NCBI GenBank assembly: GCA_041396125.1
Contig: JAWKZG010000002.1
Coordinates: 310,001-374,000 of the forward strand
Origin: JAWKZG01 sp041396125
GTDB lineage: Bacteria > Pseudomonadota > Gammaproteobacteria > Competibacterales > Competibacteraceae
Direction of reading: 5' to 3'
Length of the DNA: 64,000 nucleotides
The notes under the pieces were generated by a model. The model saw nothing but the letters and a program-made list of their open reading frames with translations, did no database searches and had not been told where the DNA came from. Within the stretch, counting starts at the first letter, position 1, and each line of letters begins with the position of its first letter. Below are positions 27,078-35,695 of the stretch, piece after piece. The position numbers and the translations under genes are program-made.

Positions 27078-28496
27078 TTATTTGCGGGCTTTGGGGATTC
27101 CTAATCGCTGGCGCCGCTCCCACAGCGATTTCCGGCTGATTCCCAGCCGTTTGGCCAGCTCGGTTTCGGTCAGTTTGTCCTGGTTGCTCAGTACGAAGTG
27201 CACAAAATAATCATCCAGCGACATGGCATCATTATCTGCCGTAGCCGCCGTACCGGTCGCTTCTGCGCCCGTATGTGAACCCGTATGCGAGCCCGTGACA
27301 GCATGGGCTGTTGTGCCGCCGGGAAGTGCCATTGACGCGGTGCGGGTATTGTCCAGTGCCAGCATAGCCGGAGCGATGATCGGGCTGTCGCTGAGGATAA
27401 CGGCCCGTTCAATGGCGTTTTCCATTTCCCGTACATTGCCCGGCCAGGTATAGCGACGGATTAAATCAAGTGTTTCCGGCGCGAATTGCAGCGCCGCCCG
27501 ATTGAGCTTTTTGCAGGCTTTTTCCAACAGGAACTGGGCCAGTTTAACGACATCTTCACCGCGTTCACGTAGGGGTGGTAACACGATTTCCATCACTCGC
27601 AGGCGATAATAGAGATCGCTGCGCATCAAACCTTCCTGCACACGTTGTTCCAGATCCCGGTGAGTGGCGGCGATCAGGCGCACATCCACCCGTTTTGAGC
27701 GCGATGAGCCGACCCGGCGGATTTCACCTTCCTGCAGAACGCGCAGCAGACGGGCCTGGGCAATAATAGGCAACTCGCCGATTTCATCCAGAAACAGGGT
27801 GCCGCCATCAGCAGCTTCGACCAGTCCCTCGCGTGCGCCGACCGCACCGGTAAACGCGCCACGCTCATGGCCGAACAGTTCCGATTCGATGAGATTATCC
27901 GGGATAGCGGCACAGTTGACAGCAATCAGTGGTTCATTTTTGCGACGACTGTGTTCGTGCAAGGCGCGTGCAACCAGCTCTTTGCCGGTGCCTGATTCAC
28001 CCAGAATCAGGACTGTGGAGTCGGTTGGTGCAATCTTGTGAATGTGGTCGAAAACCTGCTGCATCGCCGGACTGTCACCAATGATGCCGGAAACCGGATA
28101 ATGCCGGTCCAGCTCGGATTTCAGCGCGGCGTTCTGGCGCTGCAGCCGGGTCTGCGCCAGAATACGCCGGATCGACAATAGCATGTCATCGTGGTCAAAA
28201 GGCTTGGCAATGTAATCAGCAGCGCCTTTGTGCATAGCGTCCACAGCTGATTTAACGCTGGCATAGCTGGTCATGATCAGGACTGGCACACCCGCTGCCA
28301 GTTGAATCACTTCGGTGCCGGGCGGGCCAGGCAGACGCAAGTCTGAAATAATCAGGTCGAACGAGCCCAGTTCGTAGCGTTCTTCCGCCTGCGGAATATT
28401 GCCGGCTTCTGCAACATCGTAGTCATTCCGCTCCAGCAGCCGCCGCAGTGCGGTGCGGATGACTTTTTCATCTTCGATAATCAGTATGCGGGGCAT
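27078..28496 (-). CDS. cbrB: Sigma-54-dependent response regulator, CbrB-like (NtrC family)
   Basis: The 472-residue protein has a receiver domain with the phosphorylated Asp near residue 52 (LIISDLRLPG). A AAA+ domain follows: Walker A GESGTGKE near 165 and the sigma-54 contact loop GAFTGA near 213. A Fis-type helix-turn-helix is at the end (ETELAKRLGISRKSLWERRQ). It activates sigma-54 promoters when phosphorylated. It lies 4 bp after the transporter-type kinase gene, matching the CbrAB arrangement that controls carbon and nitrogen use in Pseudomonas. A short Gly/Thr/His-rich linker (GSHTGSHTGAEATGTAAT) precedes the HTH. The link to CbrB is by architecture and context. Confidence 0.82.
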   Translation of the reverse strand: MPRILIIEDEKVIRTALRRLLERNDYDVAEAGNIPQAEERYELGSFDLIISDLRLPGPPGTEVIQLAAGVPVLIMTSYASVKSAVDAMHKGAADYIAKPFDHDDMLLSIRRILAQTRLQRQNAALKSELDRHYPVSGIIGDSPAMQQVFDHIHKIAPTDSTVLILGESGTGKELVARALHEHSRRKNEPLIAVNCAAIPDNLIESELFGHERGAFTGAVGAREGLVEAADGGTLFLDEIGELPIIAQARLLRVLQEGEIRRVGSSRSKRVDVRLIAATHRDLEQRVQEGLMRSDLYYRLRVMEIVLPPLRERGEDVVKLAQFLLEKACKKLNRAALQFAPETLDLIRRYTWPGNVREMENAIERAVILSDSPIIAPAMLALDNTRTASMALPGGTTAHAVTGSHTGSHTGAEATGTAATADNDAMSLDDYFVHFVLSNQDKLTETELAKRLGISRKSLWERRQRLGIPKARK

Positions 28497-28500
28497 AGAC

Positions 28501-31500
28501 TTATTGGCCCGCTGGCAAGGTCATAAGCGCCGTGGATTCACTTGGCTGCCGCACGGGCAGTTTGATGTAAAACCGTGTCCCCTGTTTATACATAGCATCC
28601 ACCCAGATCATCCCCCCATGGTCACGAATAATATTGTAAACCAGTGGCAGACCGAGGCCTGTGCCTTTACCGGGATCTTTAGTGGTAAAAAACGGCTCGA
28701 AAATACGATCCATTAATTCAACCGGGATGCCAGAGCCCTGATCCCGCACTTGTATCAGCACATGATCGGTCTGTGCCACATCGGCATTTTCCAGTTCCGC
28801 GCTTACCTCAATAGTGCCACCGGGCGACGAGGCGTCGCAAGCATTAGTGAGTAGATTAACAAATACCTGCAGTAAATGCTGCCGGTCGGCACTGATTTGA
28901 AGGTGTGGCGGGCAGTGATTATTAAATTCCAGCCGTTTGCCGGTCTGACTTAAACGCACCAGCCGAATGGCCTCATCGACGCAGCGGTTCAGGGCAAAGC
29001 TGGTAAAACCGTGTGCTGGCAGCGCGCCGCCATGACTGAACGTGAGCAGCGATTGTACGATATCGTTGATACGTCGGGTTTGTTCCAGAATATCATCCAG
29101 GCTCTCAGTGATGATTTGCGGCTCGGTTTCGTATTTCAGATTCTGGGTGATACTGGCAATACCGGTGACCGGATTGCCGATTTCATGCGCAACTCCTGCT
29201 GCCAGGCGGCCGATAGACGCCAGCCGTTCACTGTGCGCCAGTTCGGTTTCCAGCAGCTGCAGTTCAGTCAGGTCTTCCAGCAAAATCACGACGCTGGCCC
29301 AGAACGGTTCGCGCCGGTTGTGGTCATTGGTCGGCTTGTCGGCAATAGCGGCTTTATGCAGATTGAACCAGCGCGGTTTGCCGTGAATCTGGGTCTGCAC
29401 TTTGTGCTGGTGCTGTTTCGGCTCGCGCAAAAAGGTGCGCAGCAGGGTGGACCAGGGTTCGGGCAGATCGCACAGCTGGCTGCCGATAGCGGCTTGCCGG
29501 TCGATGCGGGAAAGTTGCTCCATAGCCTGATTCCAGCTGAGAATTTCATCGTCTTTGGAAAGCGAGCAGGCGGCCAGCGGTAAATCCTGCAGAATCTGCC
29601 GATGGTAGCGACGCAGGGCATCCAGTTCGCCGACCAGGCCGCGCAACCGGCTGCGCGATTGTTCCAGCCGGTCTTCGATAAAACGAATATGGTCCGACAG
29701 CATGCTGCGGGTGCTGGCGTTCACCTGCAGGCGCGAGTCTACGATCATCCGTGCCAGCGTCGGGCCCAGCATGCCGGACAGATTGCGTTCAATGCGATCG
29801 CGCAGGCGTTGCAATTGATGCGGCCGGCGCTCGTGGTCGTCCAGTTGCAGTTCGCTGAGCGCATGAGCTACTTCCTGTCGGCCGGTTTCCTCGCCAAGAA
29901 TTTTTGCCAGTTGGGCGCTGAACTGGCGTGGCGATGTGACATTCAACAGCCGGTTTTCTGACAGCAGCGGCGCATTCTCAAAGCAGGCTGCCACCGCACG
30001 TCGCTCATCATCGTACTGTTTGCTGAGCAGGGAAACCAGCGCAAACAGAAAACTGTTGCAGCCCAGCGTGAGCAGCGTCGCGCCTTGCCAGACATTGGTG
30101 TCGGGGCCGAGCAGGTAGGCTAGTACGTCGAGCTTGATCGGAAAAACACCGATCTGGTGTAACAGGGGCAGGATAAAAATCATCAGCCAGCCAAGGATGC
30201 CGGCACCCAGACCGACCAGAAATCCGGTTCGGGTGGCGCGCTGCCAGAACAATACCCCGATCAGGCCCGGTATGCACTGCGCTACGGCCACGAATGAGAT
30301 CAACCCGAGTTCGACCAGTCCGGGCCGCTGTTTCAGCAGCACAAACAGCCCAAAACCGATCAGGATAATGAAGCTGACCAGCATGCGCCGACCCCACAAC
30401 AGCCAGCGATACATATCCAGTGTCGGGTCCGGATAACTAATGGGCAGCAGCAGATGATTAAGCGCCATCTGTGACAGCGCCAATGTCGTGATGATCACCA
30501 TCGCGCTGGCCGCTGACACCCCGCCGATAAACGCCAATAGTGCAAGCCAGGGTTGGCCGGCGTGCAAGGATACAGCCAGCACGTAGAACTCGGAATTAAT
30601 ATCAGTTTGCAAGTATTGTCCGGCCCACAGAATAGGTGGAATAGCCAGATTAAAAAGCAGTAAATACAGTGGAAACCCCCAACTGGCGACTGCCAGCGAG
30701 CGGCGGTGCAGGTTTTCGACAAACAGCATGTGAAACTGTCGGGGCAATAGAAACGCTGCACTGAATGATAAAAAAATCAGGGTCAGCCACGGTCCTTCAC
30801 GGGCGGGCTGGTAAAACGCTTCCAGCCGGGCCGGATCTGCCTGCAACCAGTCCTGCATGCTTTGCAGATCACCGAATACGCCGAATACTGCAAACAGGCC
30901 GACCGCAAATAAAGCGGTCAGCTTGACCAGCGACTCAAAAGCAATGGCGACCACCAGCCCGGAGTGTTTTTCTTTGGGGGTAATATGGCGGGCACCGAAT
31001 AGCAGGGCAAAAACCATCAGGATAAGGCAGAACATAAACCCCTGTCGTAGCGGCGCCGGTTTGGCGGTCAGAATACTGAGTGACTCGGCAACCGCGCTGA
31101 TCTGCAGGGCGATATAGGGCAGGGTGCCGGCCAGCATCAGTAAAGTCACCAGAATACCGGCCAGTTGGCTGCTGTAGCGAAACGCGAACAGATCCGCCAG
31201 TGAGGTAAGCTGATAGTCTTTGATAAGGCGCAGGATGGGTGCCAGTAACAGCGGTGTCAGGAGGAAAGCCAGGGTCGGTCCCAGGTAAATGGTCAAAAAC
31301 AACAGCCCCTGCTGTTCCGCGAAACCAACGCTGCCGTAGAAGCTCCAGGACGTCGTATAAACGCCCAGAGACAAGACATAGGTCAGCGGATGATGGGTGA
31401 TTTTCTCGGAAATATAATTACGGTCTGCCGCATAGGCGATGAGAAACAGCAGCAATAAATAAATCAGCGCTGCCAGTAACAACTGGTTGTAATCAAACGT

Positions 31501-31503
31501 CAT
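28501..31503 (-). CDS. cbrA: CbrA-like histidine kinase with N-terminal SLC5 transporter domain
   Basis: The protein has 1000 residues. The first roughly 500 residues are a sodium/solute symporter-like (SLC5) membrane domain with about 13 hydrophobic segments (YVLSLGVYTTSWSFYGSVGF near the start). A linker and PAS-like part follow. The kinase core has the H-box GRLAAGVAHEIGNPVTGIAS near residue 770, then VNLLTNACDAS and DQGSGIPVELMDRIFEPFF. No receiver domain follows. This is the CbrA layout, where transport and sensing (histidine in Pseudomonas) are joined. The ATG at 31503 is preferred to upstream starts because it fits the coupled CbrX-like gene, which it overlaps by 11 bp. Confidence 0.82.
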   Translation of the reverse strand: MTFDYNQLLLAALIYLLLLFLIAYAADRNYISEKITHHPLTYVLSLGVYTTSWSFYGSVGFAEQQGLLFLTIYLGPTLAFLLTPLLLAPILRLIKDYQLTSLADLFAFRYSSQLAGILVTLLMLAGTLPYIALQISAVAESLSILTAKPAPLRQGFMFCLILMVFALLFGARHITPKEKHSGLVVAIAFESLVKLTALFAVGLFAVFGVFGDLQSMQDWLQADPARLEAFYQPAREGPWLTLIFLSFSAAFLLPRQFHMLFVENLHRRSLAVASWGFPLYLLLFNLAIPPILWAGQYLQTDINSEFYVLAVSLHAGQPWLALLAFIGGVSAASAMVIITTLALSQMALNHLLLPISYPDPTLDMYRWLLWGRRMLVSFIILIGFGLFVLLKQRPGLVELGLISFVAVAQCIPGLIGVLFWQRATRTGFLVGLGAGILGWLMIFILPLLHQIGVFPIKLDVLAYLLGPDTNVWQGATLLTLGCNSFLFALVSLLSKQYDDERRAVAACFENAPLLSENRLLNVTSPRQFSAQLAKILGEETGRQEVAHALSELQLDDHERRPHQLQRLRDRIERNLSGMLGPTLARMIVDSRLQVNASTRSMLSDHIRFIEDRLEQSRSRLRGLVGELDALRRYHRQILQDLPLAACSLSKDDEILSWNQAMEQLSRIDRQAAIGSQLCDLPEPWSTLLRTFLREPKQHQHKVQTQIHGKPRWFNLHKAAIADKPTNDHNRREPFWASVVILLEDLTELQLLETELAHSERLASIGRLAAGVAHEIGNPVTGIASITQNLKYETEPQIITESLDDILEQTRRINDIVQSLLTFSHGGALPAHGFTSFALNRCVDEAIRLVRLSQTGKRLEFNNHCPPHLQISADRQHLLQVFVNLLTNACDASSPGGTIEVSAELENADVAQTDHVLIQVRDQGSGIPVELMDRIFEPFFTTKDPGKGTGLGLPLVYNIIRDHGGMIWVDAMYKQGTRFYIKLPVRQPSESTALMTLPAGQ

Positions 31504-31696
31504 GGTCGCTGAAACGCCGTTGCAGCAAGAAACCAAGCAGCAGCAACAGTGCCCACAGCAGGTAAATCATAAACCAGGGCGGTGCTTGCAGTGACCACCA
31601 GCTAAAAAAGGGATAGAGCGCAAAACACAGCGCTGCGATGACCAGTAAGATCGCAGCATCCTGCCATGTGATACTGGACTCTAAGGGAGGAGGCAT
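31493..31696 (-). CDS. cbrX: CbrX-like small hydrophobic protein
   Basis: This 67-residue protein has two predicted membrane segments, DAAILLVIAALCFALYPFF and FMIYLLWALLLLLGFLL, and a short charged tail QRRFSDHDV. Its end overlaps the start of the cbrA-like gene by 11 bp, which implies coupled translation. In Pseudomonas a similar small hydrophobic peptide, CbrX, sits in exactly this place and affects CbrA translation. The match here is by position, size and topology rather than by clear sequence identity. A TAAGGGAGG ribosome site precedes it. Confidence 0.65.
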   Translation of the reverse strand: MPPPLESSITWQDAAILLVIAALCFALYPFFSWWSLQAPPWFMIYLLWALLLLLGFLLQRRFSDHDV

Positions 31697-31804
31697 AGTT
31701 TATATCTGGGTTTATACCTGGGAAAGGTCTGTGCCTGGGGACAGACAAACAGGGTTTGCCGGGAGGGCGTTATTCAGGGTAGCTGCCCTGATCTGACGCT
31801 ACCA

Positions 31805-31837
31805 CCCTGTTGTGTTGACTGAAACTACACAACAGGG
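31805..31837. repeat. 11-bp inverted repeat between the TAXI gene and cbrX
   Basis: CCCTGTTGTGT (31805-31815) and ACACAACAGGG (31827-31837) form a perfect 11-bp stem with an 11-nt loop. No U-run follows on the minus strand, so it is a weak terminator candidate. It could be an operator or an RNA stability or attenuation element in front of cbrXAB. Confidence 0.5.
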
Positions 31838-31866
31838 ATTGCGTTAAACTGGCAGACAGAACCGGT

Positions 31867-32871
31867 TTACTGGGTTTCTACAGCACCCTGGACTTTTTCT
31901 TTCAGCTCGATGGCTTTGGCTTTCGCCTTGGCGGTCAGGTCAGCCGCTTTTTCCTTGGCAGACTGGGTGAACTCGCTGGTTTTTTCCTTGGCACTGCTAT
32001 ACATGCGCTTTGCTTTGCCAGCAGCTGTAGTCGGCGGTAGCAATTCCGGGTCAGCGGCAATAGTACGCAGTGTTTCAGCCAGTTGAGGATCGATATCACT
32101 ACGCGCTACCAGGGCTACCCAGGTCGTCAGGGTATCGACTTTTTCAGCGCCCAGGCCGAAAACGCCTTTGCTGACCGGAACCAGCATGGTCTGGTAGACC
32201 TGCTCGTCGCCATAGGTCGGTTCCAGAGCCGAGGCATTGACAAAGTCGATGAAAAATAATTCATCGCTATCAACCACATGCTTCAGAATTTCATTGTCCG
32301 GGTTGGGCATTCTGACGAAACAGACCAGATCACGGCTGCCTGCTGCCAGACGATCCAGTTCAGCCAGGGTATTCGATTCGTAGACCAGATTGAATTTATC
32401 CGGATTAATACCCGAATCCAGCGACAGCAGGAATTCCATGGTGCGGGCGCTGCCACTGCCCGGTGCGCCAATTGAAAGTATCAGCGGATCGGCGTATTTA
32501 TCCGTCAGGTTATAATAACTGCGTACTTTGCCACCTTCCTTGGCCGCGCACAGCAGGGCTTCGGGAGCGATCAAACCAAGCACCTGCAGGTTCTCATCAG
32601 TGGCGGAGTTTAAGGCCAGTACATCGAGTTGAATCAGCGCAACGCTGAGCTCACCGGTGAGCAGTTGTTCGACATTGGCCTGGCTGCCCGGGCTGATAAC
32701 CGCACTGGCTCGCAGGTCAGTGGTCTTGCTGAGGGCCGCATCAATTGCGGGTACGATAGTTTGGGTGTATTCACCGTCTTCGGGGCCCGCCCCGATTTTG
32801 AGTTCGTCTGCAAAACCACTAAACGCGAAAGTGGCGAGAGGTATCAGAGCAAGCAACTGAATGGTTTTCAT
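31867..32871 (-). CDS. TAXI-family (TRAP-associated) periplasmic binding protein with amphipathic tail
   Basis: The protein of about 334 residues begins with a signal peptide (KTIQLLALIPLATFAFSGFA). Its body resembles TAXI solute receptors: LKIGAGPEDGEYTQTIVPAI, then AVISPGSQANVEQLLTGELSVALIQ, then LSIGAPGSGSARTMEFLL. From about residue 290 it carries an extra tail rich in Lys, Ala and Glu (SSAKEKTSEFTQSAKEKAAD and onwards) that should form a long amphipathic helix. No TRAP membrane subunits are nearby. It lies upstream of cbrX in the same direction. The ATG at 32871 follows AAGGAG by 9 nt. It may be a sensory partner and not a transport receptor; this is inference. Confidence 0.72.
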   Translation of the reverse strand: MKTIQLLALIPLATFAFSGFADELKIGAGPEDGEYTQTIVPAIDAALSKTTDLRASAVISPGSQANVEQLLTGELSVALIQLDVLALNSATDENLQVLGLIAPEALLCAAKEGGKVRSYYNLTDKYADPLILSIGAPGSGSARTMEFLLSLDSGINPDKFNLVYESNTLAELDRLAAGSRDLVCFVRMPNPDNEILKHVVDSDELFFIDFVNASALEPTYGDEQVYQTMLVPVSKGVFGLGAEKVDTLTTWVALVARSDIDPQLAETLRTIAADPELLPPTTAAGKAKRMYSSAKEKTSEFTQSAKEKAADLTAKAKAKAIELKEKVQGAVETQ

Positions 32872-32979
32872 CAACGTGATCTCCTTAAGGTTTTCCGTAG
32901 AACAGCAGCGAGAAATTGAAAGCTACGATTCAAAAGTAAAGCGAAAGTCCCTGCGTTATTCCATCAAGGTTAAAATATT

Positions 32980-33177
32980 CTAGGCAGAGCCCAGGTATTT
33001 GTACAAGGTAATAGCCAGACTGAGCGCAAAATAAATTGCTAATGCCGTTAACAAAGTGCGCTTGAAACCCGGCCAGTCATGCGCCAGCAACCATTGATAG
33101 GCGCGCCGCCGCAAGGGCGGTACGCTAAGTATTAACGCCAACGCGACTAGCAATAGTACGAGTGAGCGTATAATCAT
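32980..33177 (-). CDS. Small two-segment membrane protein of unknown function
   Basis: The 65-residue protein has a hydrophobic N-terminal segment (SLVLLLVALALILSVP), a basic stretch (LRRRAYQWLLAHDWPGFKRT) and a second hydrophobic segment (LLTALAIYFALSLAITLY). It reads in the same direction as the TAXI gene, about 105 bp before it. I do not recognise the family. Its size and the clean hydrophobic pattern suggest a real gene. Confidence 0.5.
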   Translation of the reverse strand: MIIRSLVLLLVALALILSVPPLRRRAYQWLLAHDWPGFKRTLLTALAIYFALSLAITLYKYLGSA

Positions 33178-33262
33178 AATAAGTTGAGGGGTAATTTAAA
33201 GGTGTTAACGGCATCGGCTTGAGTTTGCCTGTATCGCCCACATTTGTCTAAGTAAAAACTGT

Positions 33263-33280
33263 GAAAATTCATTAATTTTC
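33263..33280 (+). promoter_or_regulatory. Hairpin just upstream of accA
   Basis: GAAAATT-CATT-AATTTTC is a perfect 7-bp stem with a 4-nt loop, ending 16 nt before the accA ATG. It is AT-rich and would sit over or next to the weak ribosome site. A translational role is possible but unproven. Confidence 0.35.
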
Positions 33281-33296
33281 GGCCTGAGAATCCATC

Positions 33297-34253
33297 ATGA
33301 ATTATCTTGAGTTTGAAAAGCCAATCGCTGAATTGGAAGCAAAATTAGCAGAATTGCGCAAGCTTAGCCTGGATGCTGAGCTGAATATCAGCGAGGAAAT
33401 GGAACAGCTGGAAGAAAAAAGCAAATCGCTGACCGAGTCAATATTTTCATCGTTGAGCTCCTGGCAGATTGCGCAGCTCGCCCGTCATCCAGAACGACCG
33501 TATACCCTGGATTATATCGAACGTATCTGCACCGATTTCCAGGAATTGCACGGGGATCGTGCCTATGCCGACGATCCGGCCATTGTGTCGGGGCTGGCCC
33601 GGCTGGACGACCGCCCCATTATGGTCATCGGACATCAGAAAGGGCGCGATACCCGCGAACGTCAGCGCCGTAATTTCGGTATGCCGCGTCCGGAAGGATA
33701 TCGCAAAGCTTTGCGCATGATGCGGATGGCGGAGCGTTTTTCCCTGCCTATTCTGACCTTTATCGACACTCCCGGAGCTTACCCCGGCATCGGTGCTGAA
33801 GAGCGTGGTCAAAGCGAAGCCATTGCCCAGAATCTGCTGGTTATGTCGCAACTGCGCGTGCCGATTATTTGCACCGTGATCGGTGAGGGTGGCTCGGGCG
33901 GCGCGCTGGCTATCGGCGTGGGCGACCGGGTTTTCATGCTGCGTTACAGTACCTATTCCGTCATTTCGCCGGAAGGCTGCGCCAGTATTCTGTGGAAAAG
34001 TGCCGACAAGGCGGCCGATGCCGCCGAAGTGATGGGCATGACCAGCACCCGGCTGGCAGAACTCGGTCTCATTGATGCTGTGGTGCCCGAGCCGTTGGGC
34101 GGGGCGCATCGCGATTTCCGCACGATTGCCGACAATCTGAAGCGCGTTCTGTGCGACGCACTGGCCGAGCTGGACACCTTGAGCACTGATGAACTGCTGG
34201 CCGAACGCCAGACGCGCTTAATGGGATACGGTGAGTTCAAAACCGCCAGTTGA
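33297..34253 (+). CDS. accA: Acetyl-CoA carboxylase carboxyltransferase subunit alpha
   Basis: The 318-residue protein is the alpha half of the carboxyltransferase that makes malonyl-CoA, together with AccD. Clear AccA features are the start NYLEFEKPIAELEAKLAELR, the stretch HGDRAYADDPAIVSGLARLD, PEGYRKALRMMRMAERFSLP, FIDTPGAYPGIGAEERGQSE and GEGGSGGALAIGVGDRV. The length is standard. The 3' end overlaps the start of tilS by 23 bp, so the two are co-transcribed. Confidence 0.96.
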   Translation: MNYLEFEKPIAELEAKLAELRKLSLDAELNISEEMEQLEEKSKSLTESIFSSLSSWQIAQLARHPERPYTLDYIERICTDFQELHGDRAYADDPAIVSGLARLDDRPIMVIGHQKGRDTRERQRRNFGMPRPEGYRKALRMMRMAERFSLPILTFIDTPGAYPGIGAEERGQSEAIAQNLLVMSQLRVPIICTVIGEGGSGGALAIGVGDRVFMLRYSTYSVISPEGCASILWKSADKAADAAEVMGMTSTRLAELGLIDAVVPEPLGGAHRDFRTIADNLKRVLCDALAELDTLSTDELLAERQTRLMGYGEFKTAS

Positions 34254-35610
34254 AGCGCTGGAGGCGCGGGTTTTCCAGCATTTTTCTGCGTATCCGCCAG
34301 CACCGCGCTATTGGCTCGCGTACAGTGGCGGACTTGATTCGCAAGTGCTTTTACACTGTATTGCCAGTCAGCGTGAACGCCTTGGCGGGGCTGCGCTGAC
34401 AGCGGTACACATCAATCATCAATTGCAGCCTGCCGCGCAGGAATGGGTCAAACGGTGCCGGCTAGAGGCCGAGCGCCGGCAGGTCGCCTTTCGAGCCATT
34501 GCGGTCGATGCCCGGTCCCGGCCGGGCGAAAGCCCTGAAGCGGCGGCTCGTAAGGCACGTTACCAGGCTTTGCAGCAGGTTTTGGCGCCGGATGATGTGG
34601 TGTTGACCGGCCAACACCAGACTGATCAGGCGGAAACCCTGCTGCTGCAACTATTGCGCGGTGCCGGTCCGGCCGGTCTGGCGTCAATGCCCGTGCGCAA
34701 GCCCTTTGGTTGTGGCTGGTTGCTGCGTCCCCTGCTGGATTGCCGGCGTGCTGAACTGCTGGCCTATGCCAAAGCGCAGGGGCTGCACTGGATTGAAGAT
34801 GACAGCAACAGTGATGAGCGTTTTGACCGGAATTTCCTGCGCCACCAGATTTTGCCGGTATTGCATCAGCGCTGGCCGGCTGCGGAAAAAACCCTCGCAC
34901 GCAGCGCACAACTGGCTGGCGAAGCCTCTGAACTGCTGACGGAACTGGCGCAGCAGGATCTGGCTGCTCTGACCACAGGCGCTGCTGACAGTCTGTGTCT
35001 GCAGCAATTAGCGAAGCTATCGCCGTCTCGCCAGCGTAATGTATTGCGCTACTGGTTGCAGCACCTGGGTTTGCCACTACCCAGTCAGGCGCAGCTGCAG
35101 CAATTAAGCAGGCAAATGCTGGAAGCGCGTCAGGATGCCCAGCCTAGCGTTGTCTGGCCGGGCTGTGAAGTGCATCGCTACCGCAGGCGCCTCTATGCCA
35201 TGGCAGGCACCCCATTTGATTCTTCGCAGTGCATACGCTGGCCAGTTTCTGACGTACCGTTCGAGGCACCTCCTGAAGCGTTCTATGTGCCCGGAATCGG
35301 CCGGTTGCAGTGGGTTGAAGACAGCCGTGGTGGTCTGTGCAAAAGCTATCTGCACAATCTGACGATCCGCTTTCGGCGCGGCGGGGAACGCTTTCAACCT
35401 TGTGGGCGCAGGCACAGTCAAAGTCTAAAGAAACTGCTGCAGGATGCAGCGGTACCACCCTGGGAGCGCGACCGCCTACCGCTGGTTTTCAGCGGCAACC
35501 AATTGATCTGGGTACCGGGGCTTGGGCCTGAGACCAGTTGCTGTGTCCCGCCAGGGCAAAACGGCATGATATTGCGATGGCAAAAAAACACCGATTCTGT
35601 TAGCCTATAA
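34231..35610 (+). CDS. tilS: tRNA(Ile)-lysidine synthase
   Basis: The protein has 459 residues and the PP-loop SGGLDSQVLLH near residue 29. It also has HINHQLQPAAQEWVKRC, TGQHQTDQAETLLLQLLRGAG and a C-terminal TilS domain. TilS attaches lysine to C34 of the AUA-reading tRNA-Ile, changing its codon and amino-acid identity. The GTG at 34231 lies inside the end of accA, a common arrangement in gammaproteobacteria. The frame is intact. Confidence 0.93.
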   Translation: MSSKPPVEALEARVFQHFSAYPPAPRYWLAYSGGLDSQVLLHCIASQRERLGGAALTAVHINHQLQPAAQEWVKRCRLEAERRQVAFRAIAVDARSRPGESPEAAARKARYQALQQVLAPDDVVLTGQHQTDQAETLLLQLLRGAGPAGLASMPVRKPFGCGWLLRPLLDCRRAELLAYAKAQGLHWIEDDSNSDERFDRNFLRHQILPVLHQRWPAAEKTLARSAQLAGEASELLTELAQQDLAALTTGAADSLCLQQLAKLSPSRQRNVLRYWLQHLGLPLPSQAQLQQLSRQMLEARQDAQPSVVWPGCEVHRYRRRLYAMAGTPFDSSQCIRWPVSDVPFEAPPEAFYVPGIGRLQWVEDSRGGLCKSYLHNLTIRFRRGGERFQPCGRRHSQSLKKLLQDAAVPPWERDRLPLVFSGNQLIWVPGLGPETSCCVPPGQNGMILRWQKNTDSVSL

Positions 35611-35628
35611 CCCCGTCAAACGGCCATT

Positions 35629-35654
35629 AGTTCTATGCAACTCATTGTAGAACT
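35629..35654. repeat. Short inverted repeat before pyrG
   Basis: AGTTCTA (35629-35635) and TAGAACT (35648-35654) can pair over a 12-nt loop in the 85-bp tilS-pyrG gap. It lacks a U-run. It may be a weak terminator or a leader structure. Confidence 0.3.
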
Positions 35655-35695
35655 TAGGCCATCCCTCTACCCCTAAGCTTCATGACACGGTAAGC

